A stretch of DNA of 64,000 nt from Craspedostauros australis. Taxonomy: Eukaryota; Bacillariophyta; Bacillariophyceae; Mastogloiales; Achnanthaceae. The translations under genes and the position numbers were made by a program. The first letter of the stretch is position 1, and every line of letters begins with the position of its first letter. The notes beneath the pieces were generated by a model that saw only the letters and a list, made by a program, of their open reading frames with translations, ran no database searches and was not told the DNA's origin. This document shows, piece after piece, positions 1-13,322 of the stretch. The DNA lies in NCBI GenBank assembly GCA_026770025.1, contig JAMXDE010000027.1:1-64000 (forward strand), written 5' to 3'.

Positions 1-31
1 TTATTTTTCACTCGAGACTCGCAAATCTTTT

Positions 32-204
32 GAATGTGAGTCAGGTCGTCATGGTTGAGTATGATGGATTAGTGAATGGAGGAGAGAAAGGAGGAGAAAG
101 ATTTGGTGGTCATCAGGACGGAAGATTTCGTCGCCAAAAACAGGAATTCTCCCATAGGTTTATACCGTGTTCGGTATTAGCCTGTCCCTCATTGAATCTC
201 AACT
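32..204 (-). repeat. Truncated 3' LTR of Copia copy 1
   Basis: Matches the terminal quarter of the complete LTR at 7826-8516, ending in the same AATCTCAACT. A pyrimidine-rich stretch follows at once on the plus strand, which is a polypurine tract on the element's strand. The remainder of the LTR is absent here; it was either deleted or lies left of the window. Confidence 0.8.
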
Positions 205-3200
205 CTCCTCTCAGTGTTGGGTCGTCCGATTGGAGTTGTGGTATCGATGAAAACTTCATCCTTCGTGTTGTTTGCTGTTTGCTGGTTGTTTACCAGCCCC
301 TGATTTTAGGATGTAGGTATTCGAAGACTGCGATGGACAATCCTTTGGTGTGAGATGTCTGAAGCTGCTCCGGAGTGGCGAGTGCTGGATGCAAATGAAA
401 CCTGCCTTGAACCAGTACCAAAGAAATGCCACTCGTCGAAAATGCTTGTGTGCGCGCGGTCGGATGGTGATTGGTTTGGGCTAGAGAAATGCAAGCTTGG
501 TTGTCCTCGAAGACGTGCACTGGAGGTGGTGTGCAGCGGCATGTCGGTGCCGGCGTATTGATCACTTGGCGAAATGAGCTGTTGGATGGAATCAATGTTC
601 GCATTGCCAGGGAGAGAGCGCGTATTCGGACTCATTGTGGATAACTCGATCTCAGTTTGGAGTTTCGAATTCCAAATTAGAGGCATCCACAATGGATGAG
701 AATCCCTTGCGTGATTTCCACCGACACTGGAATCTTTGCTGTCCTCGTTGTAGAGGCCTGCGAAGGCAGGCGTCCACGTAGCAACTGAGATCGAGTTGCC
801 CTTGTAGGGCGAAAACGATGTTGCCATGGTTCAGTGTGCTAGATAGCGCACTGATGCGCTTGATCGCTATTGGGATGTGATCGGCGGGATCGTGTCGAAT
901 GCGACGCGAAAGCGACTTGGGAGACGCGAAGGCGGAATTCGGGACGAGTGTTCGTGTGAGTTAGAGCACATTCGACACAGAGCGGGGTTAGTCTGCATTT
1001 CCTCTTTCATGGTGGTTATCCTTCAATGTCAGAGTGCGGAGTGGGTAGTAGGTACCGGACAGGATTACAGTGCTGGACATTTCGTGTCTCCAGATCTTTT
1101 GATCAATCCTGAGCGTCTCGGAGAATGAACTACATCGCTTTTGGATCGCGGGGAGAGTTCCGATCCCCAGAACTCGGTGAAGCTGCTTCCTGAGTGAGTC
1201 GAATACAAGTTCACGCTTGTGCACGAATTAGTCGGATCCTTCGTGGTCTTGGAGGCAAATTCCTGCATCGTAAACGTAGAGAACGATCATGATGTGGCGG
1301 CTTGGAACACGCATTGCTCTTGCCGACGGCTGTGAAGACAACTGTGACTTAGAGTCTCGTTTATGAGCGTGCTCGTACCACGGCGCGGGCGACCGTCACA
1401 TCCGTGAGCTTTTGCAAAGTCGGAGACAGTGTGTTGGGTCCTTGCTGACTGAAGCCGCGAGAAGGTGAAGAGACAAAGGTTGTGCGATGGAGGGCCGCAC
1501 GAAGGCCGCGCAGATGACAGTCAACAGGATGACCGTGGTTGTATCACACAACCCATCACACGATGGATAGTGCTTCAGGAAGATGCGGAACCGAATGGAC
1601 CTATGCACGCGACTGGTTGCGCTAGTTGGATTCATCCTCCCCTTATGAGAGTTCCAGCCAGCAACACCAGCGACTTTTACTCTGAGTAGTCCCATCTGGT
1701 AAGCGCTTGGCGACCGGAAAAGAACCAGTTCCCTGGAGATTCGATCCTTGACTGACGTCGGCCTTTTGAATGTCTCCAGTGTTCCCTTTTCGGTAAAGTG
1801 CTTGATTTCTTTTTTCGGCTGCTTGCATCCACTCATCCTTGTTGTCGTCGCGAATCGCTTCGTCAAAGGAAAGGGTGTCAGGGTCATTGCTGGATGCCTT
1901 GTACGTGGATGAGCGTGTCGGCGATATCAATCGCCACCTGGTGCGAAGTAGCTCATAAGTGTGTCCATCAAACGTAAGTTGGGAAGTTTGTCGAGTCCGT
2001 TGTGGTTCGATGGATCGAGACAGACGTAGTCATAGCTGTCAGAATGTAACGACCCAAAGTGTGCGGCGTCCTGTTCGGGAATGCATGTTGCCGTGTCCAG
2101 GTAAATATGGACGATGGTCAACTTCAAGTGCGAATCCGATTTTCTCCGGAGACCGCGCGTTGCTGGAGCCACCTTGAGCAGTGCCGTTGTGGTCTCGATC
2201 ATCCTTGGGGAAAAACTTTCGGACTTCGAAGGCACTTGCTGTGGCCGGCCCTGGACGAATCCGTCGTACTTGACGACGAAGTTAGTTCGAAGCGAGACGA
2301 TAGCGATGATTCTCAGAGATGGGCGGGTCCACACGGAGCGAGTCCTTTTAAGAATGTTTTCCACGATTCTGGATTCGAGGAGAAAACCCTTCATCATCAA
2401 GATCCGATCTGATACGACCATGGCTCTGTTTGGCCGATGACATGTAGTCAAAGCATCGAACTGGGGTTCATGATGCCGGTTCGTATGAAAGCGCTCAGTC
2501 TTAACGAATGGCGACGCGTAGTCAGTCGCTTGTTTCTGAGTCGTCGCAACGAATCTGCGTGAGTTCGATTCGAAGGTCTCTCCAGTCCGGTAGAAGTCCT
2601 CGTAGACGTCTTGAATGGCGTTGGCCTTCTTCGACCATGTCGTCTGGATCGGCTGCCACCAACGTCCTGTTGTGCTTGCTTCTTCTGCTTTAGCCGGCTT
2701 TGGTTGTGAACGTGGAAGGACGATTTTGTTGTTTGGATCAACGTATTGAATCGACTCAAGTCTGCGCAACAGTAGTGAGCTTGACTTGATGATGTAGGTC
2801 GCAGAGAGAGAGTCGCTGCCTTCGCGTTGGAGGTTTCAATTGTATTAGCAATCGACTATAGTTGTGGAATTTATGATCGACGACGAGTCGGGGTGCAATC
2901 CTGGGTGTATGGCCTGGTCAATCCTTCACGGTAGCTATGCGGGCATAAGTAGTAATCGTCGTGTCCTCGTCGTCCAACAGGCTGCTTTGCCTCCCAAACG
3001 CGGTACGTGAATCGCTTTGGTTGTTGCGACTTCCGTGCTTCGAGGTCTGATGGTGTTGACTCGGGCTCGGCTGGTTAGTTGTCGTGGATTAGTATCACTG
3101 CAGTTGGAGCTAAGGGTGGTATGGAGTTGCCTGTCCTGAATTGGCGACTCTCGGAGAGGTGAACTCATTGCGGTTGACGGGTCGCTGATACGGTGACTCT

Positions 3201-6200
3201 ATAGTAGATCAGTTACCGGGACTATAGGAGCTCCTCTGTCGAAGACATTTGCTGTTTGCTCCGCTGAGCTGGCATCGGAGGGCGAAGTTCACTCATGAGA
3301 TCGGGATCGTTGTGCGTTGGCTGCGACTCTTTCGCCATACCTGTGTCGCTCTTTACGGATGTGTTTGTGTGTTTCTGCGTTTCAGTTATCGGTTGGAGTA
3401 TTGTTCTCATTGCTTGATACCGTTGTGGTCTCGCGTGTCTGAGCGAGATGTCGTCTGCTCCATTGATCCCATCGTCGTCGTCGATGTGATGAAGGTGTAT
3501 CACCGACGATGCGAGTCCCTTTCTTCGTGATAGCTTGGAAGTTGCTTCAAGTCTGTAGCAATCGTGCGAACCATCATCGAATACAATGAACTGAGTGTGT
3601 TGTACCTGTCCGTGGTGTAGGACCAGGGTTACGGTTGAGGCATGCTCGTGAGAGACCCATTTTCACGTATCTCTCTCCTCTTGTTTCCCATCGGGTATTT
3701 GCCCCTCGGCCAATGCTTTGTTTAAGGACATAGATGAGTACCCCACACGTTGCATGGTTATGAGTGCTTGAGGGTGAGACGATGCGTGTATAACATCGTA
3801 GGTGTGAGGCCTGTGCGGGGTTAGGCATCGATTTGAGATGTACGCGGCTGGCACTAGGCCTTGGCCACAGTTGAGCGTCGATACCTCGTTGGCCAATGAA
3901 TGTTGATGCATCATCAGGTTCGGGCCATATGATACATTGTTTCGAAGCTTCGCTCGGCGATTCATTGTGGGATGTGCCCTACGCCTGCGAATCGATGGTT
4001 GATGAATATCTCAAGGTGTTTGAGTATTCGGCTATGTTGAAGGTGGTATAGCGTTATCCGGATATATATGATCGTACGGGACCCCCCCATCACGAACACA
4101 TCAATTTCGAACCGTTCCTTTGTCGAGGTGGGCGTGCTTAGTTAGCGCTGCCACAGTTCTCCATGGCTGTATCCTGATGCGTGGTCGACGAAGTGTTCCG
4201 CTTTGTATATTTCATTTGGGTCGCTTTGCTCGTCCTGAGAAAGCGTCCTGGTTCGACCGCTAAATGGTCCACTGATACCTGTTTCCTGGGAACAAGTGAT
4301 CTGTTCCAGAACTCCTTGTTGTCGCGAATGACATGTTGGGTTTCCCTGGGAAGGTTCGACTATGCAGTTTTTCCGAATTGACATGCGGCGAGCGGGGATG
4401 CTCGTGACTTTTGCCGCAGCTGTGTGCCTGTTCTAGACGATTCTGACCAGTGATGCACCCGAACGCAGCAGGACCTTCACTCGCTGACGGATAAGTGTCC
4501 GGGCGATAGTGCCAGCGAGAAGTCCTTTTGTGTTGGGTGAGGTTCACGTTGTGGTCGACACGGTTGAGACGATGGACGTTAGTGCAGTGGCACATCATGG
4601 ATGTTGTCGGCGCTGTAGCCGACGATGTTGCAGCCTTGTGGACTTCTTGTAGTCGCTACGCTTGCATTGCGTTCGTCGTTTCCAGGATTTCGCTGAGTTT
4701 ACAGGAGGATTGTCGACTACGATCGTTTCTCCCTATACTCTCGAGGAGATGGAGTGCGATAGCTTGAACTTTGATTCGGTAACATGGAAAGCAGCAGTTG
4801 CATTGCGAGGGCTTCCGTACATAAGGACATACCATTCGACGGTTCCCAACGCTTCACTTGGCTTTTCTTGAGGAATCGTGATAAAGGTCGGTTTTGGTGG
4901 AGGACTTGGAGTAGAACAAAATCGTTGAGGTCATTTGTTCAGAGAGTTGACGCTCGCTGTCCCTACGAGTTCGAATGGAACACATGCGAAGATAACTCTC
5001 AGCCGGCTGGGATGGCGAAAGCGTTGCGATGAGAAGAGGAGGCTAGACCTTGTAGCGTGGTATTGCGTCATGTCATTGTCACATTGTGTTATTGATTTTG
5101 ATCATACATCAAGTCGATTCACCGCGAGTTGTGGTAAAGCTCAGAGGTTTCTTGAGATGGATGAGTTGCGACTTCCTGGCGGGCACTTTTGCAGTCGTGA
5201 TGGTTGGTTTTTACCATAAGTGAAGTTTTTGACTGGTTCCGTAACGACGTTGCTCTGTGATTGCGAGTTTTGTCCTAGTTTGGGGACGCCACCACTTTTG
5301 TTCGTGGGAGTTCACTTTCGACACGTTCACAGTTTTGGGTCCATCTGGGTCGGGTTTCCATCACGAGCTTTAGTGACTGCGTTCACCGCTCCATGAAATG
5401 TGTGGGACTTTTGTGCACTTCTTGAACTTCTGACTCGTCCTTGTCTAGGCTAAATCAGTAGAGTGATTAAGTTGGGTCTTCGTGTAACGTTCGTGTGGAG
5501 GAGAGTAGGTTTACGCGATTTAGCATCCAGGCATTAATCTGCCACGTTTACCACACCCATACTCTACTCCGATGGTGATGACTTGGAGTGAAGCGAAGAG
5601 GAGAACCGTTCCAACGATGCTACCGAAGTAGTTGAAAGAGTGCAGAGGTTCCATATGAGGGACCACCAGGTGTCTTCGTCTTGGCTGGAGGCGGCTGTGA
5701 AGCATGTCCAGGCAGCATGTCGATGGAGAGGTTTTCTTGTTTGGGAACGTTTTCTTGCCCTTTGCCTTCGCCTTGAACTTGAAGTTGTCCTGGTGGCTCT
5801 CGGTGTTGTGCGAGAGACGCCAGCGTCGCCTTAACTTGGCGCACCACATGAACGCTTGTCGTTGACAAGCTTGCGCTGTGGTTCACCGGGCTTGGGGAGC
5901 TTTGGACGACCAGCCCTGGCCGGCGTGTGCGTTTGGCGTCGCGTTTCCTTGGGCTTCTTGGAGTTGTTCTCTTTCCGTCGTTCTTGGAGAAACCCTTGTG
6001 TTGCTCGAGGACTTTTGGCGCTTGTGTTTTGGGCGACGTTGCTAGCGTACGAGTACTTGGGCACGTTGCTGTCTCTGGTACGCCTGATGGCATGAGCAGC
6101 GATTTCCACGCACTTCGTTTTCGTACGACGCCTCGGCCTTGTTGCAGATTGCCTATCCATTGAGATCTTTTGCGGCAAGCTGGGGCGCGCGTGTACTCCG

Positions 6201-7825
6201 TATGTGAAGACGAGGGTAGACGCATGAGGATTTCCTCAAGGGCTATCCTTTCATGCACATAGAGAGGGCGTCGGTACTGTTCACCAGACCGGATCTGTCT
6301 CCAGCCTGTAGGGGAAGGCATTGAGGATCGTTCGGGGAGACGAGGTCGAAGCGACCGGCCGTCGTCCGAGGCGCTTTGCAAGAGCCGGCGGTGGACTGCC
6401 ATGAGTCCACACGTTCTCGTTTTGGAAACGTCTGCAGTTGACTTTCGCGGATCTTGGCTGCGAGGCGTCTTGTTCATCCATGAGTTGGCTGAGTTGCTGT
6501 TCATGAACTCACGAATAGAGTGATGAAGTTATCGTGGAACTTCTGGCTCAATTCGGTTCATGAGCTGGTCTTCGAGGATTGGATCAAGATCTATCACGGA
6601 AGAACGCTGAGGCTGTCTCGTTGTTCTGGACGTCGTAGTGATCCACTTCAGATTGGAACTCTTCAAAGTGCTTGGTGGGCATCTTCCAAGAGTGAAGGCG
6701 GCTGGTGAATCCCAGACGCAAGTCATTCCTGACTCTGCGTTGGCGTTCAGCAATGTACGCCATGGTGAGGAGTCGGGTTCTTTGGCATGTGATTTCCGCA
6801 CCAGGCGGATGAACTGCTGGTGTTCCCCTCCCTTCTTGAACTTGTCGGTGAGTCCTGCTCCTCGCTTGGATGGTTGGTGGAGTCAGCACCGTTATGGAGG
6901 AATTCTCTGTTGTTTGAGAGTTAGTCCACCTGGTGTGTGACTCGTTCTTGGATGCCGGTCCAATGTCCGTTTGTGCGCCTGCGGTCCAGGGCACTCCACC
7001 CAGTTGCGTCCGTGCTTGAGGATACCTCCCATGATGGGTAACGGTTTGGTTTCCCTGAGAGGTCGTGGTCGTCGTCTTCGCTATCCTCTTCTGACTTTCG
7101 GCTCTTCTTGGCATGGGAGTTCCCATGTCGAAGATACTGTCGTTGAGGAAGGACTGGTCCGTCCGGGTTCTTGTGTCGCCAGCGGAACGGCTGCGCTCGA
7201 GACCGGGACGGCTATGGTGTCGTAGTGGCTGGTACGCTGCTTGCGTGGGCAGTGGCTATAGCCGCATTTGCTGCTTCTGCAGCGGCTTCGGCCGCCAACG
7301 TCGCCTGTGTGAGCGGGCGTTTTCGACCAGTGATCGCTTCGAGCTGCGCTTGCAGCTCTTCCAGCGTGGCAGGGGTTGTCTCTTCCGCCATGAATGGATA
7401 GCAGGGACTTCTCGAGTAGTCTTCGGACGTCGAGGGGATCGATCTGTTTACCTTCTCTTGCTCTTGCTCGACTTCACTTCGTTGAGAAGGTGTGCACTGA
7501 AGTTCGATGGCAGGTTTTGAGAGGCTCGTACTCGGTCAGCGAGTATGGTTATAGCTTGCTTTAGCAGAGGCTACTGAAGTTCGACCTTGGGTCGCTTACC
7601 TTCAGCTGGACTTTTGTCCTCTTGAGTGGCTCGGTTTTCGAGCGTTGGGGAGTCTGATTTCAAATCAGATGCATGCAATGAGGACTGCGTCCTTTGTTGA
7701 AAGCTCGGTCTGCGACTGATGCCTTTTGGCTTGGTCCTCAGAGAGACTCTTGCGATCGGTTGGCAGGAGGGAAGATGCTTCGGTGGGGTTGATTTGAGAG
7801 TATTTGGCAACCACTCGCAGCTACC

Positions 7826-8516
7826 AGTTAGGATTCGAGCGTAGGCGTCGAATCGGTGGAGAATGTCTCGTGAATCTGCCGGCTTCGGGATAGCCGTGTG
7901 ATGCAGTTCAAGAGAGAGGTGTGCTGGTTGAAGAGTTATAACTGTAACGATGAGTAGAAGAGTTGCTTTGAAGCTAATCTTTGTCTGTGTTTATTATGAG
8001 TTAGCTTGTGGTGTTAATAGGGTGAAGAAACGATGTCACACAACTTGGTGGAGACCCTGCACTGATGTACTTGGTTCAAGTGCTACAGGGTATACTGTCA
8101 TTACAGCGCCTTGCTCTCCACACACGTAGATACACTGCAGTGTAGATCATGGCAGATGGCTAGTGACGACCATGAGGCAGTGGCTGTGGTTGGAGCTGGC
8201 TCTCGATTCCATTGCTTGAGTTGAAGCAGGTTGGATACACGCGTTAAGACTACGGCAGTGGTGCAGTAGTCCATCAGCATGGAGGGAATCGAGGTATGTT
8301 GTAGTAAAAGGATCTGAGGAGCATATAGTTCCCAAGGTGGAATGTGAGTCAGGTCGGTCATGGTTGAGTCATGATGGATTCGTGAATGGAGGAGAGAAAG
8401 GAGGAGAAAAGATTTGGTGGTCCATCAGGACGGAAGATTTCGCGCCAAAACAGGAATTTCTCCCATCAGGTTGATACCGTGTTCGGTATTAGTCTGTCCC
8501 TCATTGAATCTCAACT
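7826..8516 (-). repeat. 5' LTR of Copia copy 1
   Basis: This 691-bp LTR begins AGTTAGGATTC and ends GAATCTCAACT on the plus strand, the same termini as the copy 2 LTRs, with scattered differences and small indels. Its right edge lies only 84 bp from the stop codon of the cyclase-phosphodiesterase gene. Confidence 0.85.
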
Positions 8517-8600
8517 TGCGTTATACAGCTTACACGATATGTTCGACATACCCTCCCCTCCGGCCGTTTCAAATGACTTGTCGTTTGTATGTTGACGCTG

Positions 8601-11600
8601 TCATAGTAGTAGAGCATGTTGAACCACTTCCCTGTCTCTCCTTGTTGCTTCTGCTGCCGCCGCTTCAGCGAGGACATCTCGTGCCAGTCCTTGCGTGATG
8701 TCCTCACCCTTCAATTCCCATTCCTTGCGATTGGCCAAGGCGTAGTTCAGATACTCATCGCTCGATTTACCAAACACGCCACATTCCTTCAGCTTCTTCG
8801 CCAGAGGGATGACGTAAAAGTCGAAGAACCCGATCTCGCCCTTGTACCACATTTGGATGGGATCGCTTGGTGCCCTCCCGTCCTTGTAGGCGGCATAACA
8901 CTCCTTGAAGTACCGCTCGTTCCACTTCCTGTACACATGCCAGTGCTGCATGGTGTGCGCCACATCCGAGGCCTGGATCAGATGCTCGATCACGATGGTT
9001 GCCTTTCGGTTGGTGGCATCGGCCACGAGCTCCTGTTCTGGATGGCCGGCGCCGCCGTCCCCGAAGATACCTTGAATGCTTTGTCCCACCGACCATTGCG
9101 CAGCTGCTTCAGGTCCTTGTCGACGATGTCAGTCGCCATCACGGCGTTGATCACAAGCTTGCGGAAGCGATCGAGCTCGTCGAAGGATCCGCAGATGCAG
9201 GAACGCAGAATCGGCGTATTCGTCCATCATGAACATGTCCCATGCGAGCACCAGCGAGTTCTGCTCCGCCACGGATCGGTTGTGGTAGATCTTCGAGATC
9301 CGGGTATTCTCCTTCACCAGCTGGGCATTGGGAACGCCTGCATGATCAACGTCGTGGATGAGCGCCGAGAATGCACATGCGAAGTGCGTCAACGGATCGG
9401 ACGTGATACCGTAGGTGTGATCGTGCAGGGTCGCCGCGATGCTTTGGGCAGCCTGCACGTCGGATGAGAAGGCATGCGAAGACGGAGTGCCAAGCTTGCT
9501 GTTCTTGTGAGTCTCATTCGCCACCGATGCAGCGTCTTTCCGCATCTTGAGCTCATCGGCCGTCGGAGCGACGATGCGGGATAGCAGCTTGATGACGGAC
9601 ATGGTCACGTGAGATGCATGTTCGAAGTTGTGGAAGGAGTTGCTCTCGTTGTACAGTTGCGCGATGGCTGTGATAAAGGACCGGAGCTGCTTGGTCACGG
9701 CAGCTGGAACTTCTACCGCCTCCCCGCCGAGCTCTTCGGTCGTCGCTTTCTCCACGTCTGGGTTTGAACGGAGGGAGGTAGATGATCTCCTGGACCTCGT
9801 TGAGGGGGAACTTCATGGAGTCAATTCCAGATTGCTCCTGCTGATCCTTCCGTTGCCACAGTTTGAAACTTCAACATGTGATCGGATGTGGAAGCCTTCT
9901 TCGTTGGGATCTTTGTCATGTGTCGACGGTACACCATGATGCGCTGCATCAGCATCGTCATCATTTCGACATTCCAGTTGACCAACCGCATCGTCCGATC
10001 ACTCATGCCGCCATGCATCGCATCGGACGAGACCCCGCGCGTTCCTTTTGGACCGACCGAGTCAGACAGGCTGCCGTTTGTACCCACAGTGTCCGTGGTC
10101 ACGCTTTGGCTGTCGGATCCCTGTTCTTGGATGCGCTTGATCCAAAATCTGTTGGGAGTAAATGTGAGCATAGGATGTGTGGAGTATCACGGAAGGAAGA
10201 GTTGGAATAAAATCAGTGAAGACGTTTGGATCGACACAATGTGTGAGAGTGGCATGAATTTGTGCATGCATGGCAGAATGCTTCTGCCATGCGAAGTATG
10301 AGTAGACCAGTGATGTCCGCCTTCTTCATCGCCACACGAGTCAGCAAGGCATGGCGCAGCACATTACAGCGCAACACAGCACAACATCCTCAAATATGCC
10401 GTACGAGTACGTACGTTTGCATTTCCCCTTTGCCTTTGGCATGCACCAGCCCATCCCTCTTGGTAACCCAATGTCCCTTATCGCAAACAGTGAGACAGCC
10501 TGCCGTTTCTGCCGAAATGTGGATGCGGCTGATCTGGCCGGTACTCTCCATGCGCGAGGCCGTGTTCATCGTGTCTCCAAACAGCTGGAATCGAGCTCGC
10601 TCGCCGCGCAGCACACCAGCTGTCACCGGGCCCGAATGGATGCCAATGCGCAACGAGAGCTCGGCAGTGTCTGGCCCGTGAGAGATCTCCAAGTCCTTGG
10701 TCATGGTATCCATCCTGCGGAGGATGTCGTGTGCGAAGCGGACCATGACCACGGCGTGATCCTTCTTGTACTCGGGGATCCCAGTCGCTGCGACGTAGCA
10801 ATCGGCTACAGTTTCAACCTTGAACACCCTGCGGGCCATTGCTAACCGGTCGAAGGACGAGAAGATAGCCTCCAGGAACGTGAATACCTGCGATGGCTCT
10901 CGGATGGAACTCCAGGCCGTGAAGCCTGCAATGTCGGCGAACATGATGCTCGTCTCCAGGAACAGATCAGCGATCGGCTGCTTGTTCAGATCGTCGCCGT
11001 CCACGCGGCCCGCGAGGAAGTTCTTCATGTTGGCGATACGCTTTTCCACATCGCCATGTTCATTTGAGTCGTGTTGGATGATCCGGTCGCGGATGTTGGA
11101 GGGGATGAGACTTGAAACAAGAGCGTTGGACTGGGCCGCGCTGGCTACCAGCTTCTCGTTGCGGCGGTACACGAACATGTCGTAGATGTAGAAGATGATC
11201 GCGACCATGAATATCACGGCTGATACAGCGCCGGCAAAGATCCTTGGAAGAGCATTGTAGAATTGGTCTTCGAATCTTCTGGAAGGGTAGGCGAACATTG
11301 TGTATTGACAATGGTTGGGAGTTGTTGCGAAGTCAGGATGATTGCTGAGTGACAGATCGATAGTGAATTCATACTTGTTATACTTCGAATCGTGAAAGTC
11401 GCCTGTGCAAGTTGGGATAATGTTGAGGAGAGTAGAGCAGAGCAGAGTATTGGTGTACGCAGCAAGGTAGTCGGAATGGTGTGAGCGACAATCAGCATGT
11501 GTGAATATGTTGACGTGCACACAAGTGCGAATCGGGATACGTAGAGTGGTGCACTTTCTTCCTCTTCTGTGACAGCACGAACACGGATTGAGCAACCCCA

Positions 11601-13322
11601 AGCACAATCGCCAAGAATTGAGCTTGCAACAGAGCCAGCCAACCCATCTGCAGACACTCACCTTCTCCCTGATAAAGTGCGTCATGACCATCAATGATGT
11701 AGGTGAACGTTTGACCACAGGTATTCTTGATGACCGCAATAATTCCCTTCCTGTTGGTGGGAAGCAAGTCCCTGAGCGGCGCATCCAAGCTCACTGCGCC
11801 GCTCACCAAACCAACAATCCTTGATGTCGGATCTGACGCATGCTGATGGACAGGATGGAACACGAAAGAATGCGGATGGTCTGTCTTCGATGCACGGAGC
11901 CGGGAGTGGTACTTAGCATGCTCTTCCTCGTTCATCACGGCCTGTATTAGCCCCCTGATGTCGCCTGCGCCACTCATGAGGGTCTGGTTACGAAGACGCA
12001 AGAGCGCATTGACGATTTTATCTGGTCTGGTGGCCATGTCCCTGTTGATCAACCCGTATGTGAACGGCGGGGGGGCCGTGCTCCCAGGCAGGAAAACGTG
12101 AGCCAGGTCTATCAGGTGATAGGGTTGGATCGATGGAGTATACCTCGGGGTTATATCCCACCGGCTTCAGCCTATTCGTATGACCGTACCTCTCCACGTG
12201 CCAGTCCTCGACCATCTTTTCGTAGCGCTCACCTGTAAACTTCTCCCACTCCTCTTCTTCGTCGCCTGGCTCCACTCGATGGAAGACCCCAGCCAACTCC
12301 ATCTGAGACAGCTGCAGCAAGTTGTCAATGTGGGTCTGGAAGGATGGCATGGTGATGAAGGGCCAGGTCTGATTTGTTGATTCGACATAGATAGACATGG
12401 AGTCCGCAAGTGTTTTGCAAGCCAGCTGCAAGCGTCCAATATGACCCAATGCATTGTCCTCAAGTGATTGTGTGACGCTTCGGTACTATCGTAGGAGCAT
12501 TCGGACAGCAAAGGTGTGTAAGGCAAGCATGGTGTTGAGTCGGATCAATTGGGTGTGAGAGCATTGCTCGCACGATGGTGGGCGAAGTGGTGAAGCGTAG
12601 GCAGGCAGGCATGATGAACGAGCATCGACAGAGTATTGGTATGGTACGAGTAGAGCTAACCATAACACAAGAAGATGAAGATTCCCAGTCAGCTGAGCAG
12701 CGGCTTAGCAGCCAACCGGTCAAGCAAATGTTCTTGGTCAACACCGTGATGCTGGTCTGGTCGACTTGTATGGTACATCCAACCACACAACCCCAAAGCC
12801 CTACAAGCCCCAAAGCCACGAAGACTCATAGTCGCAATCCCCAGCCGTACGAGCACAGCCGGTACTCACCGTGGCCTCCATGATCGAAGTTTGCTCATTG
12901 TCAAGCAGCTACGGGTATTGTCATGGTATGGTACATATTGAAAGAAGGGGAAAGACAAGGGGAGAAGCAACAGTTGTGAGAAAAGTATCGTGTCCAATCA
13001 CCCGCTCTGCGTCGCCGGAGTATCCTGCGGTAGTTCCTCTCGAAATGTCGTGGCACTAGAGAGCAGGACCGAAGTGAGAGAAGCAACGTACCATATAGGT
13101 GGTGAGGCTGACTGCCACCGCCGTGGCAAACAGCGCCCCCGTGACAATCCAGCGCCAGCATCGGACGCTCCTCGTGTCGCGTCTGGCCACGTCGCGGATT
13201 TCCTGAACCTCGTCAACCTTGGGTTCATCGTAGGAGCTGTGGAATGATGTCGCGTCCGAGTTGGCTACGTTGACGCTGCCATCCTCGATGGCGCCTGGCT
13301 TCCTGGAGTCTTCGTTCATCAT
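8601..13322 (-). CDS. Receptor-type nucleotide cyclase / cyclic-nucleotide phosphodiesterase fusion, frame-disrupted
   Basis: One membrane protein would make and degrade a cyclic nucleotide, an arrangement known in diatoms. I read five exons: 13322-13092, 12908-12870, 12485-11662, 11402-10415 and 10148-8601. All introns are GT-AG and the phases agree. Order (about 1,200 aa): cytoplasmic N-terminus; TM1 near 55-78; extracellular sensor domain; TM2 near 410-435; class III cyclase with FADIAGF (~517), ETVADCY and NTASRMES (~645); class I PDE with HNFEHA (~867), HDVDH (~960) and MATD (~1032). The residue before LFGD is Gln, so cAMP versus cGMP specificity is open. Exons 3 and 5 contain five single-base length differences, all in or beside short homopolymers: 12069-12075, 9866-9868, 9760-9762, 9209-9210 and 9059-9062. 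The locus is therefore a pseudogene, an error-rich stretch of assembly, or a mixture. The family call is secure; functionality is not. Confidence 0.85.

Larger units (their letters stand above)
1..8516 (-). mobile_element. Degraded Ty1/Copia LTR retrotransposon (copy 1)
   Basis: An older relative of the element at 14424-23573, in the same orientation. Pieces of gag, protease, integrase, reverse transcriptase and RNase H occur in the same order along 205-7825, recognised by likeness to the intact copy. The right (5') LTR is complete at 7826-8516; the left (3') LTR survives only as about its last 170 bp, to position 204. The first 30 or so bases of the window do not match the LTR. Coding capacity is lost through many breaks, probably tens. 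By eye its LTR differs from copy 2 at roughly 5-10 percent of positions, so it is clearly older. No target duplication can be scored because the left end is missing. Confidence 0.9.
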
